A stretch of DNA of 64,000 nt. It comes from Breoghania sp. GTDB taxonomy: Bacteria; Pseudomonadota; Alphaproteobacteria; Rhizobiales; Stappiaceae. Shown here piece after piece: positions 27,399-36,297 of this stretch; the first letter of the stretch is position 1; each line of letters starts with the position of its first letter. Below the pieces are notes generated by a model. The model did not search any database. It worked only from the letters and a program-made list of their open reading frames with translations, and was not told the DNA's origin. The translations under genes and the position numbers were made by a program. Location of the stretch: positions 1,116,001-1,180,000 of the forward strand of contig NZ_OY771475.1 in assembly GCF_963674635.1 (NCBI RefSeq). The letters are read 5' to 3'.

Positions 27399-28872
27399 GG
27401 TGCTCACGCGCCTCCTCCCGCTGGCCTTCGACACGTGTGCGCGTTGAAGGCATCCCAGCCGCCTCCACCAGCGCCTTGGCCAGCAGCGACCGGGAAACCT
27501 TGGTGCGGTATTCGGAGCTTGCCCGCATATCGGAAATCGGTGCGAAATCCCGCTCGATCGCCTTCAACGCACGGCCCCATGTTCCAGGCTCCGCCAGAAC
27601 CGCACCGCCAAGGGCTGCTTCGGCGCGCCGGGCCCGCTTCGGCGTTGCCGCCATGCCACCGAAGGCAATGCGCGCGTCGGTGACACGCCCATTCTCAATC
27701 GTGAGCAGAAAAGCCGCCATGACAGCGGAAATGTCCTGATCGAACCGCTTGGAAATCTTGTAGGCGCGGAAAACCTGTCCCGGACCGGGCGTCGGCACGA
27801 ACAGGCCGGTCAGGAATTCGGCGTCCCTGCGATCCTGCTTGCCATAGTCGATGAAGAAGTCCTCCAGCGGCAGCGTCCGCGCTGAAGCCCCCTGACGGAG
27901 TTCCAGCGTTGCACCGAGCGCGATCAGCATCGGCGGGGTATCACCGATGGGCGACCCGTTGGCGATATTGCCACCGACAGTGCCCGAAGCGCGCACCTGA
28001 CGCGAACCGATACGAGACCAGACAGCGCCGAGATCGGGATCGAGCCGGCTGATATGGGGCTCCACGCGCGCGAAACTCGCCGTTGCGCCAATGATCAAGC
28101 CACCATCGACCGGATCGACGCGGGCAAGCGCGGCCACCCGACCAAGCCAGATTATCTTCGGAAGGTCGCGAAGCTGTTTGGTGATCCAGAGCCCCACATC
28201 AGTGGCTCCCGCCACGAGCGTGGCATCGGGATGACGGGCATAGAGCTCGGCCAGAGCATCGATACTCGCGGGCGCAGCAAAGAACGATGTTTCGTCACCG
28301 ATGAAGACGCCCTGTCCATCCGCCAATTCGCTCAAGGTTGCGGCAATCGTTTCGCAGCGGCGGGCATATTGATCTTCCGCCTCGCTGAAGCACACTTCCA
28401 TGGCGGCATCGACGATCGGGCGATAGCCGGTGCAACGGCACAGATTGCCGGCAAGATGCTCGTTCACCACCTTTCGCTGAGGAGAGGCGGCAGGCTCGTG
28501 ATAGAGCGCGAAGAGGCTCATCGTGATGCCCGGCGTACAGAAACCGCATTGCGAGCCGTGATGGCGCGCCAGAGCTTCCTGCACGGGATGGAGCGTTTCG
28601 TCCTCGGCAAGATCCTCGACGGTAACGACCTCGCAGCCGTCCACCTGCCCCAGAAGCTGAATACAGGCATTCACGGGTTCATACACCACGCGCCCATCGT
28701 GCAGGCGACCAAGCGCGACGGTGCAGGCGCCGCAATCGCCTTCGTTGCAGCCCTCCTTGGTGCCCGTGCGTCGCTCTCGAAGGCGCAGGTAGTCCAGAAG
28801 CGTTTCGGTGGGGCCGACATCCGCGACTTCCACGACCTTGCCGCCGCGCATGAACCGTATCGCGTTACGCAT
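27391..28872 (-). CDS. xdhA: Xanthine dehydrogenase FeS/FAD subunit XdhA
   Basis: 493 residues. The N-terminal plant-type [2Fe-2S] cysteines are in GCNEGDCGACTVAL, a second [2Fe-2S] domain follows with CGFCTPG and CRCTGYRPI, then the FAD domain (VAGATDVGLWITKQLRDLP and GTVGGNIANGSPIGDTPPML). It passes electrons from the molybdenum subunit to NAD. It starts five bases after uraH and overlaps xdhB. Confidence 0.97.
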   Translation of the reverse strand: MRNAIRFMRGGKVVEVADVGPTETLLDYLRLRERRTGTKEGCNEGDCGACTVALGRLHDGRVVYEPVNACIQLLGQVDGCEVVTVEDLAEDETLHPVQEALARHHGSQCGFCTPGITMSLFALYHEPAASPQRKVVNEHLAGNLCRCTGYRPIVDAAMEVCFSEAEDQYARRCETIAATLSELADGQGVFIGDETSFFAAPASIDALAELYARHPDATLVAGATDVGLWITKQLRDLPKIIWLGRVAALARVDPVDGGLIIGATASFARVEPHISRLDPDLGAVWSRIGSRQVRASGTVGGNIANGSPIGDTPPMLIALGATLELRQGASARTLPLEDFFIDYGKQDRRDAEFLTGLFVPTPGPGQVFRAYKISKRFDQDISAVMAAFLLTIENGRVTDARIAFGGMAATPKRARRAEAALGGAVLAEPGTWGRALKAIERDFAPISDMRASSEYRTKVSRSLLAKALVEAAGMPSTRTRVEGQREEAREHHV

Positions 28873-28877
28873 GAGGA

Positions 28878-29225
28878 TCAGCTCCCGCGATAAGTGGAAT
28901 AGCCGTAAGCCGACAGCAGCAACGGAACATGATAATGCTCATCGGCATCCGACACTCCGAAACGAATCGGGATCTCGTCCAGAAACGGCGGTTCCGGAAG
29001 CGCGCCCTGTGCGCGCAGATACTCCCCGGCAAAAAAGCGCAGCTCGTAGGTTCCCGGTCGGAAGGCATCGCCTTCCAGAAGCGGTTTGTCGCCCCGCCCG
29101 TCCGCATTTGTCTTGAGCGCGCTTAAAAGCACCGGGTCACCATCAAGGCCCCATAGCTCGATCCGAAGGTCCGATGCAGGCTTTCCCGCCGCAGTATCCA
29201 GAACGTGGGTAGTCAGGCGGCCCAT
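28878..29225 (-). CDS. uraH: 5-Hydroxyisourate hydrolase UraH
   Basis: 115 residues from ATG at 29225 (MGRLTTHVLDTAAGKPASDL). It is the transthyretin-like enzyme that hydrolyses 5-hydroxyisourate made by PuuD. The diagnostic N-terminal THVLDTAAGKPA and the C-terminal YHVPLLLSAYGYSTYRGS are complete. Adjacent, xdhA starts five bases downstream. Upstream frame to 29315 is rejected because it lacks conserved sequence. Confidence 0.97.
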   Translation of the reverse strand: MGRLTTHVLDTAAGKPASDLRIELWGLDGDPVLLSALKTNADGRGDKPLLEGDAFRPGTYELRFFAGEYLRAQGALPEPPFLDEIPIRFGVSDADEHYHVPLLLSAYGYSTYRGS

Positions 29226-29353
29226 TGCGGCTCCTTTTGCATTCCGATCCTTAAGATCATTAAGATCATTCCATGTGCATGCACGACAAGTGTGCACCAC
29301 TGGAACCGTTCTCAAAAGAACATAATTCAGCGCTCATCGCTGCCGAAACGGCA

Positions 29354-30349
29354 TCACTCGTCCCTGATCTGCTTCTTTAGCATTTCCACTGCGTGATCGA
29401 AAAACATAGCCGGTGCCAGGGCCAGCCCGCGATGATTGGAAGTGACAACTGCAAAACGGTCGCGTTTCAGCGGTTCATCCGTCAGGTCTCGGAAGACGAG
29501 TGTGCCTTCGGCGAGTTCCTGTTCCACTCCTAACCTTGTTTGAAAGGCGACATATTCCCCACTTCGTGCAAGCGCCTTCATAAAGCTCAGGGAATTCGAT
29601 TCCACGTGGGACCCTTGGGGATAATCGCAGCCGCGCATGGTTGCGTCGAGGCGGGCACGCAAGGAAAGGCCCGAACGCGGCAATGCCACCGGATAAGCCA
29701 GACAATCGCCCAGCGTCAGGCTCTCGCGCTTACTCAATTGGTGGTCCGGATGCATGATGCAGCCAATCGGCATGTCCCGTCGGAAACTGATCTGAAGCCG
29801 GTCCATCTCCGGCGGTTCATATGTGAAACCGATATCCACCGACCCTTGCGAGACGATTGACGACACCTCGTCGGACCCACTGACAATGACCTCCACACTT
29901 ATACCCTTGAAGTCATTACGAAAAGACCGCACGAGTTGCGGCAGGATCACTTCGCTGAAGCTCTCGACGCTTGCGATGCGGACGATGCCGCGCCGCAAGC
30001 CCTTCAGCGCATCGAGTTCGGAGAAAGTGGCGGCATAATCGCCAAGCGTGCGACGGACATGCGCGAGCATGATCTCCCCGGCATGGGACAGCCGAAGACC
30101 GCGTCCGACGCGCTCGAACAGGCTGACACCCAGCGCGTCCTCCAGTGACAGGATCTGCCGGTTGACAGCAGAGGAGGCAACATTCAGCTCGCGCGCGGCA
30201 CCGCGTACGGAGCCAGCACGTGCAACCGCCTCGAAATAGCGCATGGTCGGCCCATAGAGATAGCGCGTGCGATCCAGAACGTCCTCCCCCGAGCATACCC
30301 CCGACGACCGATCGCCCAACGAGAACGCTTCGTCGCGACGCGGCTTCAC
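29354..30349 (-). CDS. LysR family transcriptional regulator
   Basis: 331 residues from GTG at 30349, preceded by GAGGAAGG. The N-terminal winged helix is at about residues 36-95 (MRYFEAVARAGSVRGAAREL, NVASSAVNRQILSLEDALGV, SLFERVGRGLRLSHAGE) and the effector domain follows. The gene points in the same direction as uraH-xdhAB, 128 bp upstream, unlike most LysR genes which diverge from their targets. That gap includes two adjacent direct repeats of AAGATCATT near 29251-29271. Control of the purine genes is likely from position, with a purine intermediate as ligand, but unproven. Confidence 0.92.
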   Translation of the reverse strand: MKPRRDEAFSLGDRSSGVCSGEDVLDRTRYLYGPTMRYFEAVARAGSVRGAARELNVASSAVNRQILSLEDALGVSLFERVGRGLRLSHAGEIMLAHVRRTLGDYAATFSELDALKGLRRGIVRIASVESFSEVILPQLVRSFRNDFKGISVEVIVSGSDEVSSIVSQGSVDIGFTYEPPEMDRLQISFRRDMPIGCIMHPDHQLSKRESLTLGDCLAYPVALPRSGLSLRARLDATMRGCDYPQGSHVESNSLSFMKALARSGEYVAFQTRLGVEQELAEGTLVFRDLTDEPLKRDRFAVVTSNHRGLALAPAMFFDHAVEMLKKQIRDE

Positions 30350-30440
30350 AGGCCCCGCCTTCCTCGGCAGCGTGAGCTTTCATCGCATTGGCTTCCGAAC
30401 GACCGGCAATGCCCCTACGGTCGTAAGCCTCAAGCCCGGA

Positions 30441-31418
30441 TCAGGGCAGGAGAATGGTCGTGCCGGTCGTGCGACGCCCTTCCAGATCCTGATGCGCCGT
30501 CACCACATCGGAAAGCGCATATTCCTGATTTATAGAAATCTTGACCGCTCCGCTGCCGACGACCTCGAAAAGGGCCGCAGCGGTGCGTTCCAGATCCTCA
30601 CGCTTGGCGACATAGGTGAACAGCGTGGGACGCGTCGCGAAAAGCGAGCCCTTTTGCGCCAGAAGCCCGAAATTGAAATCCGCGATCGGCCCAGATGACT
30701 GCCCAAAGGAGGCCCACAGGCCCAGCGGCTTCAGGCAATCGAGCGAGCCGGGATAGGTGTCGTTGCCGACGGAATCATAGACCACATCGCATTTCTCGCC
30801 GCCCGTGATCTCGGCCACGCGCGCCACGAAGTTCTCTTCGCGATAATTGATGACATGGTCGTAGCCATTGGCCTTCGCCAATTCCGCCTTTGCCGCGGAC
30901 CCGACGGTGCCGATGACCGTTGCGCCCAGGTGTCTTGCCCACTGCCCCGCGATCAGACCGACGCCCCCTGCGGCGGCATGGAACAGAAGCGTCGTACCGG
31001 GCCCCACCTTGAAGGTGCGCTGGAGCAGATAACTCGCCGTCATGCCTTTGAGCATCATGCTGGCGGCCGTTCGGGAATCGATGCTGTCGGGAAGCTTCAC
31101 AAGACGGTCTGCGGGAACAAGGCGCTCCTCCGCATAGGAGCCGAGCGGCCCGACATAGGCGACCCGGTCTCCCGGTGCCACTTCAGTGACCCCCGCCCCT
31201 ACAGACACGACGATCCCCGCCCCTTCGTGTCCCGGCGTCATCGGCAATCCCGCGGGCGCGGGATAGAGACCTGAGCGGAAATAGGTGTCGATGTAATTCA
31301 TGCCGATCGCGTCGTGGCGAATGCGGGCCTCGCCCTTGCCGGGATCGGCGATCTCGACATCCTCGAATCGCATCACTTCCGGCCCACCGGTTTCATAAAC
31401 GCGAATGGCTCGAACCAT
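30441..31418 (-). CDS. Quinone oxidoreductase (zinc-free MDR family)
   Basis: 325 residues of the NADPH:quinone reductase type. N-terminal GroES-like domain (GMNYIDTYFRSGLYPAPAGL, PMTPGHEGAGIVVSVGAGV) and Rossmann NADPH domain (LLFHAAAGGVGLIAGQWARH) are visible, then DVVYDSVGNDTYPGSLDCLK. No zinc ligands of alcohol dehydrogenases are seen. It lies 91 bp upstream of the LysR gene on the same strand; a functional tie to purines is not evident. Symbol qor would be usual. Confidence 0.93.
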   Translation of the reverse strand: MVRAIRVYETGGPEVMRFEDVEIADPGKGEARIRHDAIGMNYIDTYFRSGLYPAPAGLPMTPGHEGAGIVVSVGAGVTEVAPGDRVAYVGPLGSYAEERLVPADRLVKLPDSIDSRTAASMMLKGMTASYLLQRTFKVGPGTTLLFHAAAGGVGLIAGQWARHLGATVIGTVGSAAKAELAKANGYDHVINYREENFVARVAEITGGEKCDVVYDSVGNDTYPGSLDCLKPLGLWASFGQSSGPIADFNFGLLAQKGSLFATRPTLFTYVAKREDLERTAAALFEVVGSGAVKISINQEYALSDVVTAHQDLEGRRTTGTTILLP

Positions 31419-31652
31419 TTTCTGCTCCCTCTCGTCCCGACCCTACACCTGGAAAGCCGTACCCGGGACCGGGCAGGCGCATCACCCGCCCGTTCTGGCG
31501 GTTGCGGGCGGCCTGGTGGGCGCGGCGACGCAGTTTCACCCGTGCCCCGATGTAACCGCGCACAGGTAAAAATCTCAAGTCAGGAAGAGAGATCGGCGCC
31601 ACAAAAGACGCAAGGGAACTTTCCTGGCCGGCGACGGGGAAGCCAAGAAAGC

Positions 31653-32399
31653 TTAGTTCCCGCCACGCGCCATCAGGCGATCGGCAAGCTGAAACAGTGC
31701 GCCGATGACAAGCAGATAGATGCTTGAAACCGCAAGTCCGACACCCGCGACACCATCCGCGATCATGTCGTTGCGCGCGGCGATGAAGGCGCAGACGAGC
31801 CAGGCGATGGCAGCCACCAAGGTCAGGGGTCGAAGGCGGCGAACGCGCACCGGATGCACGAACCGCACCGGAGCGAAGGTGAGCGCGACAAACACGATGA
31901 CGATTGCCAACGTGTAGTCCTGAAGGCCGGGAAAAGCGAAGATCACGAAGACCAGCATGTTCCACGTGACCGGAAAGCCGCGGAAGCAGTTATCCGGCAG
32001 CTTCATGCCCTCATAGGCAAAATAGAGCGCGCCGGAGACCACCACCAGACCGGCGGCGATCAGGTTGAAAGGGGTGTCCAGCAAGCCTGCCGTCGCGATG
32101 GCAAAGGCGGGGAGCAACACATAGGTTGCGTAATCGATGACGAAATCAAGCGCGGCTCCGGACCAGGTCGGCAGCCTTTCGGTGACGTGGGCGGCGCGCG
32201 CAAGCGGCCCATCGATGCCGTCGACAACCAGTGCAACGCCGAGCCACGCAAACATCAGCGGCCAGTCCCCATCGGCAGCGGCAACCATTGCCAGCAAAGC
32301 CCAGAGGGCGCCGGATGCAGTCAGGATATGAACGGCAAAGGCCATCCACGTGGACTTGTTTACTCCGGCGGCGGAATCATCGCTCGGCTGCGTGGCCAT
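31653..32399 (-). CDS. pcs: Phosphatidylcholine synthase
   Basis: 248 residues from ATG at 32399 with GGAAAG upstream. It condenses CDP-diacylglycerol with choline directly, an enzyme found in Hyphomicrobiales and a few other bacteria. The CDP-alcohol phosphotransferase motif is intact: DGIDGPLARAAHVTERLPTW then SGAALDFVIDY (spaced D, D, A-R, G, D, D). About eight membrane helices. A longer frame to 32537 has no membrane or motif features and is rejected. The 234 bases between its stop and the quinone oxidoreductase gene hold no gene I can support. Confidence 0.94.
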   Translation of the reverse strand: MATQPSDDSAAGVNKSTWMAFAVHILTASGALWALLAMVAAADGDWPLMFAWLGVALVVDGIDGPLARAAHVTERLPTWSGAALDFVIDYATYVLLPAFAIATAGLLDTPFNLIAAGLVVVSGALYFAYEGMKLPDNCFRGFPVTWNMLVFVIFAFPGLQDYTLAIVIVFVALTFAPVRFVHPVRVRRLRPLTLVAAIAWLVCAFIAARNDMIADGVAGVGLAVSSIYLLVIGALFQLADRLMARGGN

Positions 32400-32904
32400 T
32401 TCACATGCTTTCCGGGATAGTTCGCCCTTTGCCGATTGGCGCTGCCGGCCTACCGGCGGCAAGGACGCGTTCATTTCAGTGTTGTTGGGGCTGTCGCTCT
32501 GCTGGTCTCTTTCCCGAATATGCCCATATACGGTCAAAAGCCTGCGAGAACGACGCCGGAACCTGACGGTCAGGATAGACCATCTGCGCTAAACTCACTC
32601 TTGGCATTGCTGAGCGCTATAGTCGATCAAAACATGAAGGGTCAAAGCGGTTTTGCGCCACCTTATTGGGAATTTTCGCGGAAAATGCGCATTTGCCCCC
32701 ATTCTGGCCGACACGAGGGTGCCAACGATGTGCGCCATTTGCGCTTACGAGCCGTGAGTCGGAGATGCCATGGTCCATTCGCAAGTCACGCTTGTGAGAC
32801 GCCTCCGGCTGGCCTAAGGCTTTTCGAAATTCGCGCGCCTAACCTCGAACCCGACATTGCGAGGTCGCGCCTTCTTTGCTTCGGGTCGGAAAGGACATGA
32901 CACG
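32400..32904. other. Divergent intergenic region
   Basis: About 500 bases between pcs (minus) and the UbiH-like gene (plus). No coding sequence is convincing. It has alternating GC-rich and AT-rich stretches with an imperfect inverted repeat (AATTTTCGCGGAAAAT near 32671-32686) and must hold both promoters. Confidence 0.4.
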
Positions 32905-34104
32905 ATGAGCCAGTCAGCACCTGACACTGTGGACATTGCGGTTGTGGGTTCGGGACCGTCCGGCATGGTCGCTGCGCTGCTGCTGTCCTCTCGCGGGTTC
33001 AAGACGACATTGATCGGCCCCAGAGCCAAGGACGACCCGCGCACGACCGCGCTCTTGGAAGTTTCCGTCGGCATTCTCGGCGATATCGGCATCTGGGATC
33101 AGATCCGCCCGCAGGCCGCCCCCTTGCGCCGGATGCGGCTTGTGGACGCCACGGGGCGACTTTTCCGTGCGCCAGAGACCCTTTTCAACAGCACGGAGAT
33201 CAAGCTTGAGGCCTTCGGGTACAATGTCTTGAACAAGGATCTTAATGTCGTTTTGGAAAAGGCTCTTGGTGAGACCTCCGTTGAACGCATCGAAGCGTTC
33301 GCGACAGAGATTCGTCCGATGGAAGACTATGTCGAGATCGTCGTGGAGGGGCGAGCAGAGCCCGTTCGCGCGAAACTGCTGGCCGCCAGTGACGGGCGCA
33401 ACTCTCCGGCCCGGGAGGCGGCGGGCATTTCCGTCAGCCGCTGGAAATATCCACAGACCGCACTCGTCACCAATCTGGCGCATAGCAAGCCGCATGACGA
33501 CGCCTCCACCGAGTTCCATACCCCTTATGGGCCTTTCACGCTCGTCCCGCTCAAGGGCAACCGATCAAGCCTTGTGTGGGTCGGCGAGCCGGCTGAGATG
33601 GACCGTATCCAGGGGCTCGACGATGAGGCATTCGCCCGCGAAGCAGAGCGCATGGCCCATTTCATCCTCGGATCCATGAAGGTCGACGGCCCGCGCCACA
33701 CCTTTCCGCTCTCCGGCATGAAGGCCAAAACGGTGGGCGCAAACAGGATCGCGTTGATCGGTGAAGCCGCGCATGTCTTTCCGCCAATCGGCGCGCAAGG
33801 ACTGAACCTTTCACTTCGCGATGTCGCCTCCCTCGGGGAGGCTTGCGAACATGCACGGAACTACGGATCCGATATCGGCTCTTCCGCAATGCTCGACAGC
33901 TACGCGAAGGCCCGGCGCGGCGATATCGATACACGCATCTTTGGCGTGGATGCCTTGAACCGGACCTTGCTCACCGACTTCCTGCCCGTACAGGCAGCCC
34001 GGTGTTTCGGGCTCTATCTCGCGGGCAAGGTCGGGCCGTTCAGGCGACGCCTCATGCGCGAGGGCGTTGCGCCGGCCTTCCGTCATGCGGGCAACGCGCA
34101 ATAG
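32905..34104 (+). CDS. UbiH/UbiF/VisC family FAD monooxygenase
   Basis: 399 residues from ATG at 32905 (MSQSAPDTVDIAVVGSGPSG), with AAGGA upstream. The FAD-binding GSGPSGMVAALLLSSRG is N-terminal, the second motif LLAASDGRNSPAREAAGI lies about residue 165 and the GD-like motif RIALIGEAAHVFPPIGAQGL about residue 285. The last is the ubiquinone hydroxylase family signature. It is probably a ring hydroxylase of ubiquinone synthesis; which position it hydroxylates cannot be read. Convergent with the thioesterase gene. Confidence 0.92.
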   Translation: MSQSAPDTVDIAVVGSGPSGMVAALLLSSRGFKTTLIGPRAKDDPRTTALLEVSVGILGDIGIWDQIRPQAAPLRRMRLVDATGRLFRAPETLFNSTEIKLEAFGYNVLNKDLNVVLEKALGETSVERIEAFATEIRPMEDYVEIVVEGRAEPVRAKLLAASDGRNSPAREAAGISVSRWKYPQTALVTNLAHSKPHDDASTEFHTPYGPFTLVPLKGNRSSLVWVGEPAEMDRIQGLDDEAFAREAERMAHFILGSMKVDGPRHTFPLSGMKAKTVGANRIALIGEAAHVFPPIGAQGLNLSLRDVASLGEACEHARNYGSDIGSSAMLDSYAKARRGDIDTRIFGVDALNRTLLTDFLPVQAARCFGLYLAGKVGPFRRRLMREGVAPAFRHAGNAQ

Positions 34105-34129
34105 GTCGCCTGCCTCCTTGTCCGCCGCC

Positions 34130-34555
34130 TTATCGCGGCGGAATGGAGTAAGTCGCAGTCGCATGGGCGACGATCTCATCGTCGCCCTCCGAGGTGATCG
34201 TGCATTCGGTGACGGCCAGCCGCTTTCCCAGCTTCAGCAAATGACAAGTGGCCAACAGGTCGCCGGGCGCGGGCTTTCGCAGGAAGTTGATATTGAGATT
34301 GGTTGTCACGGCAAGCGCGATCGGACCGATATGCGCGAGGATCACCGTGTAGGCGGCGAGATCCGCCAGAGCCATCATGCTGGGACCTGAAACGGTACCT
34401 CCGGGACGCAGGTGGCGCGCGCCCGCGCTCAGCCGCACCACCACTTCATTCTCGCCCACATGATCAAGCTTGTAGATCGGCCCGTCGTAATTGATTTCCG
34501 GAAACTCGGTGTCGAGAAAGCGCACGACTTCCTCGCGCGTCATCACGGTGCCCAT
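34130..34555 (-). CDS. PaaI family thioesterase (hotdog fold)
   Basis: 141 residues from ATG at 34555, chosen because GGGAGGG lies just upstream. The hotdog core is GGTVSGPSMMALADLAAYTV (with the catalytic aspartate of the PaaI group in the helix), then NLNINFLRKPAPGDLLA. Acyl-CoA thioesterase activity is expected. It diverges from the enoyl-CoA hydratase gene 133 bp away, which suggests a shared acyl-CoA pathway. Confidence 0.9.
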   Translation of the reverse strand: MGTVMTREEVVRFLDTEFPEINYDGPIYKLDHVGENEVVVRLSAGARHLRPGGTVSGPSMMALADLAAYTVILAHIGPIALAVTTNLNINFLRKPAPGDLLATCHLLKLGKRLAVTECTITSEGDDEIVAHATATYSIPPR

Positions 34556-34688
34556 CAATCCCTCCCAAAGACCTCGCATCGTCATTTTCATACATGGGAG
34601 ACCGTTACGGCAGATTCCGCAAGCCGTGATATCGGCGAGCACGACACAATGCGTTATAAGGGGCGCGATACTCGCGAGGAGACCCTGA

Positions 34689-35507
34689 ATGGCTGAAGCC
34701 GATACACACCTTTCCCACGCCCCGCTCCTTTCCGACCTCAAGGACGGAATTCTGCGTCTTACGCTGAACAAGCCCGAGCGCATGAACGCGCTGTCCGAAG
34801 AAATGATGGCGGCGCTTTCAACCGCGCTGGGCGATGCTGCCAAGGACCCGGCGGTGCGCGTGGTCGTGATCGATGCGGTGCCGGGCAAGGTTTTCTGTGC
34901 GGGTCACGACCTGAAAGAACTCACGGCGCATCGCTCGGATCCGGATCGCGGGCGCGCCTATTTCACCGACATCATGGGCCGTTGCTCGTCGCTGATGCAG
35001 CAGATCGTGAATCTCCCCAAGCCAGTGATCGCCGCTGTCGCGGGCGTTGCAACGGCGGCGGGCTGCCAACTGGTCGCCTCCTGCGACCTCGCCATCGCGA
35101 CCGACCGGGCGACCTTCTGCACACCGGGCGTGAATATCGGGCTGTTCTGCTCCACCCCGATGGTGGCGCTGTCGCGCAATGTCGGGCGCAAGCAAGCCAT
35201 GGAAATGCTCCTGACGGGCGAGAGCATCGATGCATCGGCTGCACGCGAATTCGGGCTCATCAACCGGATCGTGCCGAGCGAGTATCTCGACACGGTGGTG
35301 ATGAAATACGCATCGGTCATCGCATCCAAGTCCCCCCTGACGCTGAAGATCGGCAAGGAAGCTTTCTACAAGCAGTCAGAGATGTCGCTGGAGGATGCCT
35401 ACAGCTACTGCGCCGACGTGATGGTGGAGAACATGCTGGTGCGCGATGCTGAGGAAGGCATTGGGGCGTTTCTTGAAAAGCGCGCGCCGGACTGGGAGGG
35501 CCGCTGA
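34689..35507 (+). CDS. Enoyl-CoA hydratase/isomerase family protein
   Basis: 272 residues of the crotonase fold. Oxyanion-hole blocks are VFCAGHDLKELTAHRSDPDR (about residues 69-88) and AAVAGVATAAGCQLVASCDL, followed by the FCTPGVNIGLFCSTP segment. The usual second catalytic glutamate position is not obvious, so hydratase versus another crotonase activity (hydrolase, isomerase) is open. It starts with ATG in a good context (GAGGAGACCCTGA). Confidence 0.93.
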   Translation: MAEADTHLSHAPLLSDLKDGILRLTLNKPERMNALSEEMMAALSTALGDAAKDPAVRVVVIDAVPGKVFCAGHDLKELTAHRSDPDRGRAYFTDIMGRCSSLMQQIVNLPKPVIAAVAGVATAAGCQLVASCDLAIATDRATFCTPGVNIGLFCSTPMVALSRNVGRKQAMEMLLTGESIDASAAREFGLINRIVPSEYLDTVVMKYASVIASKSPLTLKIGKEAFYKQSEMSLEDAYSYCADVMVENMLVRDAEEGIGAFLEKRAPDWEGR

Positions 35508-35576
35508 ACCGCGTTCACGGCTTCGCACCGCCCCTCATCGATAAAGCAGCCCCATCCGCTTCGTAAGGACCGTCTT

Positions 35577-36095
35577 TTGCCCCACGATCAATATCCAGAT
35601 TCCCTGATCCGCTCCGTTCTGGAGGACGTCAAGACCATCGCTGTCATCGGTGCCAGCGCAAACCCTGTCCGGCCGAGTTATTTCGTCCAGAAATACATGA
35701 TCGACAAGGGCTACACCGTTTATCCGGTGAACCCGGGCCAGGCTGGCAAGACGATCCTCGATCGCCCGTGTTTCGCCTCGCTCAGCGAAGTGCCGGAACC
35801 CATCGACATGGTGGACATCTTCCGTGCATCCGACGCCGTTCCAGGAATAGTTGACGAAGCCCTGCGTTTAACGCCCCTGCCCGGCGTTATCTGGATGCAA
35901 CTGGGTGTGGTGCATGAGGAGGCTGCTGCGCGCGCTGAGGCCGCTGGCTTGCAGGTCATCATGAATCGCTGCCCGAAGATCGAATATGGCAGACTTTCCG
36001 GAGAGATCGGCTGGACGGGGGTCAACTCCCGCACGATCTCTTCCAAACGTCCGGTCTTGCGCAGCGGTTTTCAGCATCGCGGCTTGCGGCGTTAG
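35577..36095 (+). CDS. CoA-binding protein (YccU-like)
   Basis: 172 residues read from TTG at 35577, supported by AAGGA seven bases upstream; no ATG fits better. A Rossmann CoA-binding domain fills the protein: IAVIGASANPVRPSYFVQKY, YPVNPGQAGKTILDRP, DMVDIFRASDAVPGIVDEAL and MNRCPKIEYGRLSGEIGW. Function of this family is unknown. It is preceded by the enoyl-CoA hydratase gene 69 bp away and followed 202 bp later by the sulfhydrylase gene. In many alphaproteobacteria such a protein is found next to the same sulfhydrylase (recall, not checked here). Confidence 0.88.
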   Translation: MPHDQYPDSLIRSVLEDVKTIAVIGASANPVRPSYFVQKYMIDKGYTVYPVNPGQAGKTILDRPCFASLSEVPEPIDMVDIFRASDAVPGIVDEALRLTPLPGVIWMQLGVVHEEAAARAEAAGLQVIMNRCPKIEYGRLSGEIGWTGVNSRTISSKRPVLRSGFQHRGLRR

Positions 36096-36209
36096 AACGG
36101 GGCCGCAGATCTCACTTCGCGTCGTTCCAGAGCATGACATGGCGTGACTTCGCGCGCTGCTAGAACGCCATGCTTTGATTTTTGTTCTGCAAGCCCACAA
36201 TAGTGCCGA

Positions 36210-36264
36210 CGCGATTTTCACGCGATGCGCGCAATGGACGGTAAAAATCTGGCCGCGCATCGCG
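36210..36264 (+). promoter_or_regulatory. Leader hairpin of the sulfhydrylase gene
   Basis: A perfect 11-bp inverted repeat, CGCGATGCGCG at 36221-36231 and CGCGCATCGCG at 36254-36264, with a 22-base loop that includes GGTAAAAATC. It ends 33 bases before the start codon. An upstream CGCG at 36210-36213 could pair with 36221-36224 and so compete with the long stem. Met genes of alphaproteobacteria are often under SAM riboswitches in this position, but the known SAM-II consensus does not clearly fit. Confidence 0.45.
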
Positions 36265-36297
36265 ACACAAGGAAGACTTCAGAGGGAACCAAGCTAC

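Noticed and set aside
31419..31652. Possible DUF1127-like arginine-rich small gene on the minus strand
   Set aside because: The arginine-rich piece (RRRAHQAARNRQNGR) has no good start or ribosome site and no clear family match.
36181..36297. SAM-II riboswitch ahead of metY
   Set aside because: The position is right, but the conserved loop and pseudoknot bases I know were not matched by eye; kept only as an unclassified leader hairpin.
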